Positions 10,032-20,420 of a stretch of DNA of 64,000 nucleotides are shown piece by piece. Origin of the DNA: Pezicula radicicola (Eukaryota; Ascomycota; Leotiomycetes; Helotiales; Dermateaceae). The stretch covers positions 195,183 through 259,182 of the forward strand of contig PDUO01000048.1 in NCBI GenBank assembly GCA_003008705.1, written 5' to 3'. The translations under genes were made by a program, and so were the position numbers. Within the stretch, counting starts at the first letter, position 1; the number at the start of each line of letters is the position of its first letter. The notes under the pieces were generated by a model that was not told the DNA's origin, searched no databases, and worked only from the letters and a program-made list of their open reading frames with translations.

Positions 10032-10787
10032 AACTGGCAGGTAAATAGTTAGCTATGAAAGATATAGGAAGATATAAAGACCTACAAAATGGCCACATTG
10101 TGAAGCGGAAGATCCTTGCCTCTGTGTGTAATAGTGCGGAGGACTATTGGCAACGACCGGGTACCCTATGTCGCAGAACTTGTCACCAGGAAAGTGATGC
10201 AGTAGAGGATAGTTGCAGTTACTAGTGAGATCGGTCACTACGTCACGGGGTCTCGCCATACAGTGATGGAGGTTGTGATTGGGTTGATGCGGAAAGTCGC
10301 GTAAGATGTGGTACGTAGGGAAGGAAGACGCGTCGTCGCGGAGATGACGAGGAGGAGCAGCGCTAGCCACCCCTTATACCTCGCTAAAGCCCAACCCTTC
10401 TCGCTTCAACTTCGCTAAGTTCACACCGGCTTGGTTTTCTGCCGGTGTGTTTCTAGCTCTTCCCTGCCTTTGAACTTTCAAGAGGGGCTAGCTCCGGAGC
10501 CACTAGGCCGGCACTAAGATCCCTGTGTAGCTCTTACCTTAATTCCAACCTCATCATCTTGATTCAATCTGCATCCCCGTCACTTTCCCTCTCTTTCTGT
10601 ATCGTATATAGTCAGGACCTCACTGTCTTCTTTTCTTCCGAGTATATCCTCAACGATGCCTCAAAGCATCGCCACCTGCGGTTGCCGGTGAAACCCCAGT
10701 CACTCTTGATCCCCAATTCTTAGGGCCTCAGTAGTCTCCTCAACCAGTCGAAAATCCATACCACTCTGAACTTTCGCCGTAGACATC
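10032..10787. other. 5' regions of two genes; candidate first exon of the UHRF1-like gene
   Basis: The UHRF1-like coding frame continues upstream of 10031 into an acceptor-like CTGCCAG preceded by GCTAAC, so at least one more 5' exon exists. The open frame at 10086-10370 (minus, 95 codons from ATG 10370, donor GTAGGT) is the nearest candidate, but joining it to that acceptor breaks frame. The alternative acceptor keeps frame but leaves a 33-bp intron, which is very short. From 10400 to 10787 the sequence is the CT-rich leader of the plus-strand gene. Confidence 0.35.
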
Positions 10788-12809
10788 ATGCTCTCCAGTC
10801 AATTGAGCGAGGCCGGCTTGTTAAGCAAGGACGTTGAGAATAATGAATTGAGGGAAGCTGCGAGTGGTGGCCAACAAACAACCCCTGGACCATCTCCTCC
10901 AAAGGCTCGCTCTCTTTCGGACATCCCACCACCAACATTATCCCCATCTCCCAAATTCCGCGAGCCAGAAAAACGGAAATCAAAGGATGATAGTACCGTC
11001 AATGAAAGCCCGACAACACCACGGCGGCCTGCATTTCCTTTGCGTGGCCTTTCTTTGCAGATGCCACCGCGCGACTTGATGTCCCCAAGCTCTTCTGCCT
11101 CCATAAATCGAGCCCCTCTGTCACCAAAACTTGACTACTCACAGACCTACGGATCTCCAACATCGGTACTACCAAGACGTTCCCGCGGTTTAGACTTTTC
11201 GAGAGCCGCTACGAACTTACATCATTCGACCCTCGCAGAGCAATCCTCCCCAGACTCTTCCCCTACAATCGGCGGACGTGCGATGAATATTCCAAATCGA
11301 AAGAACGGACTCCACTTTGCGAATCCCGATTCACACAGTGGCATGAATTCGAATTCACTGTGGTCGACGATGGCGAATGCGGAGCGAATGAACATTTCGA
11401 GCTCTTTGGGCAGCGTAAATATGCTAGGCTCAGATTCTTCAGGAAGTAGTTCGGATGAAGAGGATATGATGGATGCGGATGATATTGATGATTCTATCCT
11501 CACAACGCCACAAGTTAGTAAGATGTCGGGAGCTTTTGGCACACTGCCCCAACCAAGTCCTGGAAACAACTGGACATCTGGACAATCCCCTGCGGTCAGC
11601 AGTCTGATGAATTTTCAACGGCACAGGTTACACCACAAGAAGGGAAAGAAAAGTGGGAGCTTCAGTAATGTCTTCAAGGCTAGCCGTAGTTCGAAGTCGC
11701 CCCCCATGGGCCGAAATATTGATGGTATGAATACTGGTTACTTTGGACGAGAAATACAGGGCGACGGAACGCATGCGAGACGAGAGAGTATTAGCTGGGC
11801 TGCGAATCAACTGAATATATCGGGCAGCGAGAGCGATGATGGTACCTTGAAATCAACACTGGAGAATGGAGACCCAATTACACCTGGTAGAGATTCCCAA
11901 CGGGGCGTCATCCGCAGGGCCGTGACCAGAAGAGGTAATATGCTGGTGAGTATTTCCGATGATATCTCCCGAACGAGTGCTAACTCGTATGAGCCTAAAA
12001 CGAAAGGCTTTGCCCGCATCCGTGCCGCCCTTGCTGAGGAGAGCGCTCCGGTTGAAACCGAAGTTCGTCGAGAGGCAGAAGTCGTGAGACAAACTCGAGA
12101 AAGCGACATGGATCTTGAACCAGCCCGACACCCATCTGTTGCATCAGCCCCTACCACTACACAATCTTCGCCTATTTTGGGACCGCAAACTCAGGATTCA
12201 CTGGAAGGCATCCCAGAGGACGATATCATGGCTGATGCCTCGTCAACTATCATGTCCAGCAGCTTTAAGCAGCACGCCATGAGAAATTCAAAGGGTAAGG
12301 AATTCTGGGAGACCTTTACGGATGAAAATGGCCGTACACCACCACCTTCCAACTTCTTACATCGCGGCTCGTCGTCAGCTATTAGTGACGAGATGTCCTT
12401 AGTCGACTCGCCACATTTTTCCACTCCGCCATCATCCCTAAATATACCACCACCATTCGCAACTACATCCAGCTCCGAGCGCCAATCATCACCTTCCAGG
12501 TCCGCAACTCCAGGACCAGTTCCTGGTGGCCCAACGCAAGCGGAGATTACACAAAAGGTCAATAAGAAGCGCAGAAGAGACGACGACTTTGACCCCACAA
12601 GCTTTAAACGCAGAGCAGTGAGCCCTGGTATGAGTGTACATAACAGCCCTATTATGCAGAGTCCCATGCAAAGAGATGTCACGCCTTGGGGAAGCAGGCC
12701 TCCGAGTAATGGGGAGGCAGGAAAGACTGGTAATGGCGGGGTGAAGCGTGTTGGGTTCCAGGGAATGGTGGACACGAACGATGGGCTAATGAAGATGAGC
12801 ATTGAATAG
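10788..12809 (+). CDS. Large disordered nuclear-type protein (conserved fungal type, function unknown)
   Basis: A single-exon 673-aa protein dominated by Ser, Pro, Thr and Asn, with many SP/TP sites, so it is likely phosphorylated by proline-directed kinases. An acidic patch (SSSDEEDMMDADDIDDS) lies near residues 220-237. A short conserved-looking helix (PKTKGFARIRAALAEES) is near 400-420. A bipartite basic signal (KKRRRDDDFDPTSFKRR) is near 588-605. There is no enzymatic domain, signal peptide or membrane segment. The layout is that of a regulatory or chromatin-linked protein; the function is not recognised. The ATG at 10788 follows a long CT-rich leader and an in-frame upstream stop. Confidence 0.65.
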   Translation: MLSSQLSEAGLLSKDVENNELREAASGGQQTTPGPSPPKARSLSDIPPPTLSPSPKFREPEKRKSKDDSTVNESPTTPRRPAFPLRGLSLQMPPRDLMSPSSSASINRAPLSPKLDYSQTYGSPTSVLPRRSRGLDFSRAATNLHHSTLAEQSSPDSSPTIGGRAMNIPNRKNGLHFANPDSHSGMNSNSLWSTMANAERMNISSSLGSVNMLGSDSSGSSSDEEDMMDADDIDDSILTTPQVSKMSGAFGTLPQPSPGNNWTSGQSPAVSSLMNFQRHRLHHKKGKKSGSFSNVFKASRSSKSPPMGRNIDGMNTGYFGREIQGDGTHARRESISWAANQLNISGSESDDGTLKSTLENGDPITPGRDSQRGVIRRAVTRRGNMLVSISDDISRTSANSYEPKTKGFARIRAALAEESAPVETEVRREAEVVRQTRESDMDLEPARHPSVASAPTTTQSSPILGPQTQDSLEGIPEDDIMADASSTIMSSSFKQHAMRNSKGKEFWETFTDENGRTPPPSNFLHRGSSSAISDEMSLVDSPHFSTPPSSLNIPPPFATTSSSERQSSPSRSATPGPVPGGPTQAEITQKVNKKRRRDDDFDPTSFKRRAVSPGMSVHNSPIMQSPMQRDVTPWGSRPPSNGEAGKTGNGGVKRVGFQGMVDTNDGLMKMSIE

Positions 12810-14206
12810 GTAATTCTGGATATGACGCGTAGCTGTTGCAATCCGATGTATAATTAGTGCGCTGATTTTGATCAATACATTATTTATGCTACCCCAACTC
12901 ATACCAACCGCACCTCTGTTTGATGAGTGATTTTTATCGTGTTGGCAGCTGGAATTATTTGCTGGATCATCAAATTGCTTCAAGTAACACCAGTTATTGC
13001 CAGGCCAAGACTTTGACCACTTTAATGGGGGCCAATGAAATAAAATATATATTGCACAACGGATTTTGGCCCCACAAAGTAGTGGAAGCGGTCTGTTATT
13101 ATCCTCTTACGCAGTAGTTGCGGTTCCTGGTCGACCAAGTAACCAACTGATATGTTTTGTGTCACCTGTTCATCATTATCTAGCTGCATAGCGACCTAAC
13201 TCTACTGTAAAGGACGTTAATTATAGGTGCCAAATATATCACCTTTTCACAGGGGACGTTACATAGGTAGGTAGAACGAAGTTTTATCACGATTAGTTAG
13301 TTCTCGGTAGAAATTCAAAAGGCGGAGACATATTGAGGGACTTAGGTCGTTTTTGGAGTAGAAATAAAGGCTTTGGTTTCATAGGCTGTAAAGCTCATTG
13401 GTGGAGAAGGTTATGAGTAGTGTGAAGAGAGTAAGATAGAGGTGATGGACTAAGTATTTTTTTTATTACTATTGTTATTGCGAATTGGATGTTTTGTTGT
13501 GAAGGGTGGTTGTAAGGTAGTGAGTGCGAGGGTGTTGGAGCTGGGGTTGAGGGATGAGGGAAATATTAGGTACCTTACGTAGAGGGAGAAGACGTGAAGG
13601 TTTGTTTATCTATTTCTGTTAAGGATTACTAGGCTAAGGGAGTAGGAATGCAAACCTATTGGTTCTACGCTGGGTAGGTGTGTATATCAATTGGAATATG
13701 ATTGTTGGGACAGTGCTTTTGATTCTAGACTTAAAAGAGTTTCCCGGATTAAGTTACTTAAACTTGCCCTTGTGTGGATTTCTTTATACATTGCTCGCTT
13801 AATTTACTTGTATACAAACCTAGTGTTATTTCCAACACCGGGACTGCATATAAATAAGACCTATCTAGATGTACTAGGTTTTGGATTTGGTGGTACTATT
13901 GCACTATTGCAGTCGCTTTACTCACAATACAAGTAGACATTTGTGCTTCCTCAGACGGAATATGTCAATTAACTTGAACGTTGTCATGTGCAAAGTCAAA
14001 CTGATGCACTCACACTCACCTATACATTCGCCGTTAGTCACACACTAGCAAAATTGTTTAACTACAAACCTGGGTGAATTCACCGCACCACCAGGCACTT
14101 CCCATACCCCACACTTCCTCCACATGGCATGCATTCACGCGCCACAAACCTAACCACAAGATTGACGCCACACATATCGGAACAATAAAACACCGACGGA
14201 TTAAAT
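12810..14206. other. Intergenic, no gene called
   Basis: This holds the 3' UTR of the preceding gene and the leader of the next. An 81-codon ORF at 13691-13936 has a hydrophobic middle (WISLYIARLIYLYTNLV) and could encode a small membrane peptide, but nothing else supports it. No repeats or RNA genes were seen. Confidence 0.3.
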
Positions 14207-14839
14207 ATGGACCCGGACCGATCTAATCACAATATCGAGTTCCCAAAGGAAAAGGTTCGCAACGAAAAGAACTCTGACAAACGTGTCCAATCCGAATTTC
14301 ACCCCCAAGACTCCTTACAGCTAGTGACCATCCCGATAGCAATTTCTGGGTTCTCCGACGCACACAGACCTTCAACTCAAACCACCGAGGACTCGTTCGT
14401 ACCAGGCTCCCCACCTTCGTCACGAAAGCGCTTGGATCTTCCTTGGTCGAGGGGTATAGATAAAAGCAATACTCGAGTGGAAGAACGCGCTAAGCAAGGA
14501 GAAGGTAGTGGAAGTAGTAGCAAAAAGCAATGGACGAATTCGCTCAATCCAGAGAGGATGACGACCTCTTCGCAGACGAATTCGAGCCAATTACAGAGCC
14601 AGTTGCAATTGTGGAGGAACAGCACCCTGAAGAGGGAGTCACTGATCACCAACCAAATTTTGGAGCTTCAGAAGAGTCAAATGTTCCAAGAGTTGAGCAA
14701 CAGGGCCACAATGCGGCCAATGGAGGAGGGAACCAGAGGGGAGGGCAAAGAGAGCGAGGGAGGGGTAGAGGAGGCAGAGGACGAGGGAGAGGCGAAGGGA
14801 GAGGAGATATTCGAGAAGAGTTCAAATCAGGAGGATTAA
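14207..14839 (+). other. Upstream overlapping ORF (210 codons) in another frame
   Basis: An ATG at 14207 opens a 210-codon frame that overlaps the first 310 nt of the RGG gene in a different frame. Its non-overlapping part (14207-14529) has protein-like composition (FVPGSPPSSRKRLDLPWSRG). It may be an upstream regulatory ORF, an upstream exon joined by an intron I could not place, or chance. A GTATAG donor and a TAG acceptor exist around 14454-14520, but they do not restore frame. Confidence 0.3.
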
Positions 14840-15663
14840 ATCAATCGAGATATGCAGACCCAGCGCCAGCACAAGCTGCCCCGCCACATCAATCTCAACC
14901 CACCGAATCTCCCAACAATACTTCCGACACTCCAATCGAATCACCTACCTCTATACAGCAACCACCCGCTGCTCCATCCGCCAATATTGAAACTCGCGTT
15001 CACGCAGTACGTGGTGATCGCTCTGCGACGGGCGGACCACAACACAAGAAATTAACCGAAGAAGAACTCTCCGCGAAAATGGCAGCCATGGCAATCTTAA
15101 ATGCGAAGAAAGCAGAGCGGCACCGCTTGTCTGAAGCAGATTCTGCCGCATTCGCGAAACGAGAGAAAGAGCAGCAGAAGAAAAGGGTAGAAGAACAGAA
15201 GTCGCGCAGAGAAATGGATATGGAGCGCGCAAAGAATAGAGAACGGAAGCTCAAGGCGCAGGGAGGGCGCGAGTGGGATGAGGGGAAGACAGAGGCGGAT
15301 ATTGTTGATAGAACGACTGGGCGTAGTAGTCAATATGTGAGGGGCGGACATGGAGGTGTTATCCGAGGAGGTAGAGGCGGGCTTACAAGCAGCCAACACT
15401 ACTATGGCGATGGAGATGAAGCCTCTGATGGACCACCAACAAGGGGCGGGCGTGGAGGTGGCAGTTCCAACAATAGGGGACGAGGTGGGAAGGCTCGTGG
15501 TGGTGCTCAAAACTCAGTCCCAACACCGGATGATTTCCCCGCTCTACCAGGCGCAAAACCTACGGTTTTGTCCCCAACATCAGACAAGCCTGCTGGTGAT
15601 TGGGCTGAGGAAATGGCAACCCCAGTTGCAGCTAAGAAAGAGGGCGGCGATGGATTTTGGTAG
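14530..15663 (+). CDS. RGG-box RNA-binding-type protein
   Basis: A single-exon 377-aa protein. An acidic N-terminus with DDDLFADEFEP is followed by a first RGG cluster (about 65-95, NQRGGQRERGRGRGGRGRGR), a Pro/Ser linker, a highly charged coiled coil (about 175-250, KREKEQQKKRVEEQKSRREM), a second RGG region (about 270-325) and a DDFPALPG motif near residue 333. RGG boxes bind RNA and are targets of arginine methylation. The mix of coiled coil and RGG suggests an mRNP or translation-associated protein. No RRM is present. The family is not named with certainty. The start at 14530 was chosen because the acidic N-terminus begins there; the ORF upstream is in another frame. Confidence 0.7.
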   Translation: MDEFAQSREDDDLFADEFEPITEPVAIVEEQHPEEGVTDHQPNFGASEESNVPRVEQQGHNAANGGGNQRGGQRERGRGRGGRGRGRGEGRGDIREEFKSGGLNQSRYADPAPAQAAPPHQSQPTESPNNTSDTPIESPTSIQQPPAAPSANIETRVHAVRGDRSATGGPQHKKLTEEELSAKMAAMAILNAKKAERHRLSEADSAAFAKREKEQQKKRVEEQKSRREMDMERAKNRERKLKAQGGREWDEGKTEADIVDRTTGRSSQYVRGGHGGVIRGGRGGLTSSQHYYGDGDEASDGPPTRGGRGGGSSNNRGRGGKARGGAQNSVPTPDDFPALPGAKPTVLSPTSDKPAGDWAEEMATPVAAKKEGGDGFW

Positions 15664-17434
15664 ATACATAGTTCATGATTCTAAGGCGTTCGGGAAACAG
15701 AACCTCGTCTAAGGACTTGAGGTAGAAAAGCATATTGGATTGTATGCATTGAAGGAATTTGAAGGAATTGAAACGAAAATGAATGAAGGAATGAATAAAT
15801 GATTTCTTGAGCATGTTGGTCTTTTAAATGATCTTGGTCAAGTTGGTGATTTGAATAGGATCTGCATTTAAAGCACTGGGAATCCAGCCGTGCCAAACAC
15901 GAGAAGAGGGCATAGGCACTCGTCTCAGCCTTTGATACAGTTAACTTGTACCACTTATACCCATATTCAAGACAGAAAAACAAAATACTGATTTCAAAAC
16001 AAAAACATAGAGACGACCTCGCTTATAAGCGATATCATTATCGGTATTATGTCCACTAGTATCGTAGATATGTTCGTAGCCTTCATCCTCTGCTGTAGGG
16101 AAGAAGGGCTGAAGACATATGACTTATATTGTTTCGCATCTTTGCGTATCTTTGGTACAGTAAGCAGTAGAGTATGATGTGCCTGCCTTTTCTACCAAAT
16201 ATAACATACGTCCAAATTTCCCACACCAACGAATTTATTTGACGTGCCTCCCCCTTCCTCCTTTCAACTTTAAATTCTTTTCTATTGTTACCACTTCGAA
16301 GCCGGTACCTTGATCTTTGATAATTGTTCGATGTAACCCAACGAAATACTTCATTAGAGGATTTTTCTAAATCGTAGGTAAGTAAGGTGCTGGATGATTC
16401 TAGAAAGGGATTATCTTGCTTAAGGCTTGTAGTTTTGCAATGGGTCGTGGATCTGTCAGTGTAATCTATAATTGTCGAGAATGAATGATATTTGTGTATA
16501 CCTATTTGTGGAGTTTTAGGGTTCGGGGTGCGAATGTTAGGTTCTAGATTTCTTTGTTGGATGTTTTAGGGAGAGTTAAGAAGGTTGCTGTTGTTGGTGG
16601 TGTTGGTGTTGGTGTTGGTGAGAGGTGTGAGGGGAATGACGGTTTAGAGGCTGGTTTTGTGGTGCGGGATTGGGGGGATGGGGTTTAGTTGGTGAGTTTG
16701 GGATGGGAGAAGTTTTGAGAGGGGAATTTTGATTTTGAGGGGTGTCGAGTCGTGGTTATTTCGTACACTGGTGGGGTATTGTAAGTTTCTTTCGAGGGGG
16801 ACGATTTTTAATCTCATCTGTTTCTGGCTGGAATCCTCGCCGAATTTAAGAATGTTGCATGTCTGGTTCTTGTTGTGAAAAGAGGTTGGAAATATCACCA
16901 GTGTATCCGTAGTTGAGCAGGAATTGCGTTGCAAAATTGCTGGAGGATAGCTAGTGAGTAGTGAGAGTGGTTGTAATACCTTGCAAGCCGCCATCATTTT
17001 CGTGAGACTTTGATATCTTTAATTCTGGTTGTCATTTTCAGCCAGCATTAGAATATCATTATAGAAGAAAATTATCCCCTAAGTCAGTTTGTGCTTATAT
17101 AACTTTCGTCATTTCTATTCCGCATCTTACGAGGAAGGGAAGGGAAACTGTGATCTCTTCTTTTTGAAACTCCTCTCAGCATTTAATCAAACCATTTCGT
17201 ACAATATAATTGGAATGTACAGAACAATTCAAGCTCCAGTTCATATGGGAGTTGGATAACATTGAAGAGTCATATCTAGTGTGCACGAGTTCTCAACAAT
17301 TGGCATTATGTCGCCAAAATCTATCTCCTTCTCTTTGCATATATACAAGAACCAAACAAAACAAAAGTCATGACAGGAAACCATATAAATCTAATTTTCC
17401 AACCCCTCCAACCTCTCCAACCCCATTTCAAACT
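15664..17434. other. Intergenic, no gene called
   Basis: Mostly UTR-like and AT-rich sequence. A GGTGTT trinucleotide run is at about 16590-16620. The minus-strand 117-codon frame at 16644-16997 has low-complexity composition and no family features. Nothing else is seen. Confidence 0.3.
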
Positions 17435-18840
17435 CTACACCTTGACCATAACCCCCCTCCTAATACACAACCTAGCAACCCCATAACAAAACCACCCCCC
17501 AAACATCAAACACCCAGCAAAAACCTGCATTCCCCAAAACTCCCCCTCAGACCCCTTCAAAAGCGCTCCTCCAATCGGTGTCCCAATTAAACAAGAAACC
17601 GAAATACAAGCAAACAAACTTCCTTGTCGAACCCCCACTTTACTCATGTCTTTTTCTGAGATCTGAGCTACCATACCAGGGACAAGAGAGACGAAAGCTC
17701 CGGAAGTGAAACCGTAGAATATGGAGAAGAGAATGAGGGTTATGTTGGTATGGGCGAGGATCCAGAGAGGAAGGAGTGTGAGAGCGCAGAGAAATGTCAT
17801 TAGTATCATCATGTTGAAGAGACCTAGATGATCGCCCAGCCAACCTGGGAGGATTCGTCCGAATAAACTTGCTGCGTTGAGGATTGTAGGGAGATAGGTT
17901 GATAGGTTCGTGCTCATGTTTTTGGATTGTGCGTAGACTACTATGTAGTTTAGTGGAATGAAGAGCGATAGAAAACCTAGCATTGTTCCTGCTGTTAGTA
18001 AGAGGAAAACTTTTTCATGGAATGGTTGGATGAATTCGTGAAGTATGAGTGGTTTTGGTGAGGGAGGTACGCGTGGTTGTACTGTTATGTTGGCGATTAT
18101 TAGGACCCCAAGTACTACGAAACCGCAGATTCGCATTGTCCAGCCGAATCCAACTTCTTTTAGGAGTTTGGAGAGGAGAATTGGAAAGACCATTCCTCCG
18201 ATTGATGAGCCGGATGCGACGATACCTAAGGCGAGACCTCGTCGAGTCTTAAACCATGTCGACGCAGTCAAGAGTCCGGAATGAAAGACGAGACTGGCTC
18301 CTAGCGAAGCACAAATTCCTTGCGAGAGAAGCAACTGGTAGTATTTTGTTGAAAGTGAAGCCATCATAAGACCGAAGAATTGGAGAAGCGTTCCTAGTAG
18401 TTGAAGGTATCGAGGCCCATAGTTGTCATATAGCTATTTTCAATGGTGAGCACGTTTCAAAGCTGAGAGAGACTTTTCCTTGAATTAGGGTTGAGGATCT
18501 CTTACCTTGCCAACAGTAGGTGCCATCAAGAACAGAATAAATGTCTGAATAGAAGTAATCCATGCTATCGATGAAGCGGAGGAATCTCTCAGAAGAGTCT
18601 TTTCGTAATAATCTTGGAAAATTGCAAGTGCTATTCCCTAGAATGTCAACCGATCTCGCTCTCTTACTTGGCAAATTCAAGTTCAGAGAGAAAACAATTA
18701 CCATTTATCCAACCAAAACTCGCAAATAAACAACACCAAGCACCAACGACTGCTTGCCAAGCTCGCCAACCTTGATCTGGTGAGCGTATTGGTGCTTGAG
18801 GCGAGGATGGGTCTGTATCTTTTTCGTGTTCTTGGTTCAT
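17435..18840 (-). CDS. Monocarboxylate-transporter-type MFS permease
   Basis: Exons complement(18702..18840), (18506..18630) and (17435..18433), 420 aa. The N-terminal PDQGWRAWQAVVGAWC followed by FGWIN is the hallmark of fungal SLC16/Mch-type transporters, and the second exon continues in the usual way (AIFQDYYEKTLLRDSS). About twelve hydrophobic segments follow, with the loop WFKTRRGLALGI typical of the family. Substrates in this group include carboxylates and riboflavin; none can be deduced here. Another ATG lies 21 nt upstream (18861), but the residues between look unrelated, so 18840 is preferred. It lies tandem with and downstream of the HAD gene, and both are read leftward. Confidence 0.82.
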
Positions 18841-19249
18841 GACGAACGTCGGAGCTAGCAAATAGTTTGAGATGTGAATAATATGGGTGGAGTATATCCT
18901 TTCTTTTACTTGTTTTTAGTGTTTGTTTTTTTTTCTTTCTCGAAAGTGCCTGGACAGGTGAGGCGTCTCGCTAAATATTTAGCTTGGCGCTCTCCCCTAA
19001 TTCGATCGGCGGCCCGAGGTTGGAGAGCTAAACCATAGGGGGTTAACTTTAGCTACACTGAACTTCTACACGCAGAAAGGAAGGGTTCTGATGTCATTTG
19101 TGGTATTTGTGTTCTTGAGGCACTTTGCATACGAAGGTGGGGAGAGAAAGGAAAAGACCTATGCATATGTTGCATGTGTAAAATGTTATTGCATTCTTGT
19201 TACGCCTTCTTATGGCCCCAGCCCCAAATTCTCAAAGGAGAATTGAGCT
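18841..19249. other. Intergenic between MFS and HAD genes
   Basis: Promoter of the MFS gene and 3' end of the HAD gene. A pyrimidine run is present at about 18898-18945 on the plus strand. No regulatory motif can be named. Confidence 0.4.
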
Positions 19250-20077
19250 CTACTCCTTCAATAACTCAAACAAACTATCAATAGTAAACATGATACCCGT
19301 CTCTTCGATTTCGTCCCGGTTTCCATAACCGTACTTCGCCCATACCCCAAAAGCTCCAATGTTTCTTGCATACTCTATATCAGCCATAGTATCGCCAATA
19401 ACAATAACAACACAAGAATTCGTATCTTGTGTGCCGTATCTCGGTGCAATCAACAGGTCATAGCTCTGTGGATCAGGCTTCTTCTTGACAGCAGGCGTAT
19501 CTCCCACGACGAAATCAATATACTTCAACATATCCCAAGTTGTGAGGACACTCAAAACTGCCTCTCGACCCTTGTTGCTACTTATAACTGTCTTGATGTT
19601 ATGTTGGTGTAAGCGCTGTAGGGTTTGCTTGGCTCCTGGGTAAGGAGTGATCTTCGAAAGTCCCTCTTCGGTGTAGATAGCACGGTATCTTGAGACCCAG
19701 TTGCTCAGATCTCGAGATATTATTCCAGGAGCTGTTTCATCGTCGCTCAAGATCAAGCGCCGGAAGGTCTCTTCGAGGCCTACTCCGCTCGCAATAACGG
19801 ATTGGATATCGCTAGTCGAAGGTTGTGCGTCTGGCGCCAATTCTGCAAAGGTCTGGGCGATACAGTGGATGATGGAGGCTCGAGTATCGAAGAGTGTACC
19901 GTCGACTGTCAATTCAAAAGCAGTGTGTTAGCAATGCCTCTCAAGGAAAGTGTAGGGGCGAAGGAAGTCGGGAGAGTGCAAGGGTGAAGTTAAATGCATA
20001 CAATCAAAGATAACGAGGTCTGGAGGGTCCGTCAGGTCAATTGGGGGTGTGTTGAGTGGTAAACTAATTGGTGACAT
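19250..20077 (-). CDS. HAD-superfamily phosphatase (phosphoglycolate-phosphatase-like)
   Basis: Exons complement(20002..20077) and (19250..19905), 243 aa. The splice reconstitutes the catalytic motif I, with FD encoded before the intron and FDGTLFDTR across and after it (nucleophile and acid Asp). Motif II is ISSN, motif III is the Lys in VKKKPDP, and motif IV is GDTMADIEYA. A helical cap lies between motifs I and II, as in PGP and nucleotide-5'-phosphatase relatives. Soluble, Mg-dependent dephosphorylation is expected; the substrate is unknown. Given the uracil phosphoribosyltransferase homologue 3.3 kb away, a nucleotide substrate is possible (inference). The donor is GTATGC and the acceptor TTGACAG. 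Confidence 0.85.
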
Positions 20078-20279
20078 TGTGATAATCTTCTTGCTGTGGT
20101 GTTATGTTTGTGTTGATGGTGACACGAAGTGGGGAAACTTGTTGAAATATCATAAGCGTGGGAGGGGTTGCAGATTGCTGCTGAGTAGGGAAGGAACAAC
20201 GTTACCTACCTAAAGAAGCGATGAGTTTCTGCTAGAGGAGCCGCGAATATGTTTTATATTCACCGCTCTTAAGGCGGTG

Positions 20280-20400
20280 TATTTCAGTTGTTCACAACAA
20301 GTCAGTTACTCAAGCCAAGTGAGTTGCCCAAAAGTGAGTTATCCAAATCAAGTCAGTTACTCGAATCAAAACAAGTCAGTTACTCAAAACAAGCAAAATT
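20280..20400. repeat. 18-bp repeat array, reverse orientation
   Basis: Consecutive degenerate units of the type CAAGTCAGTTACTCAAGC with 18-bp spacing, at the 3' side of the 463-aa gene and upstream of the HAD gene. Confidence 0.7.
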
Positions 20401-20420
20401 GTGAACCCAAATTTAAGCCG

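Noticed and set aside
12191..12841. 216-codon minus-strand ORF opposite the disordered protein gene
   Set aside because: A shadow of Ser/Pro-rich coding sequence on the other strand; no splice or promoter signals.
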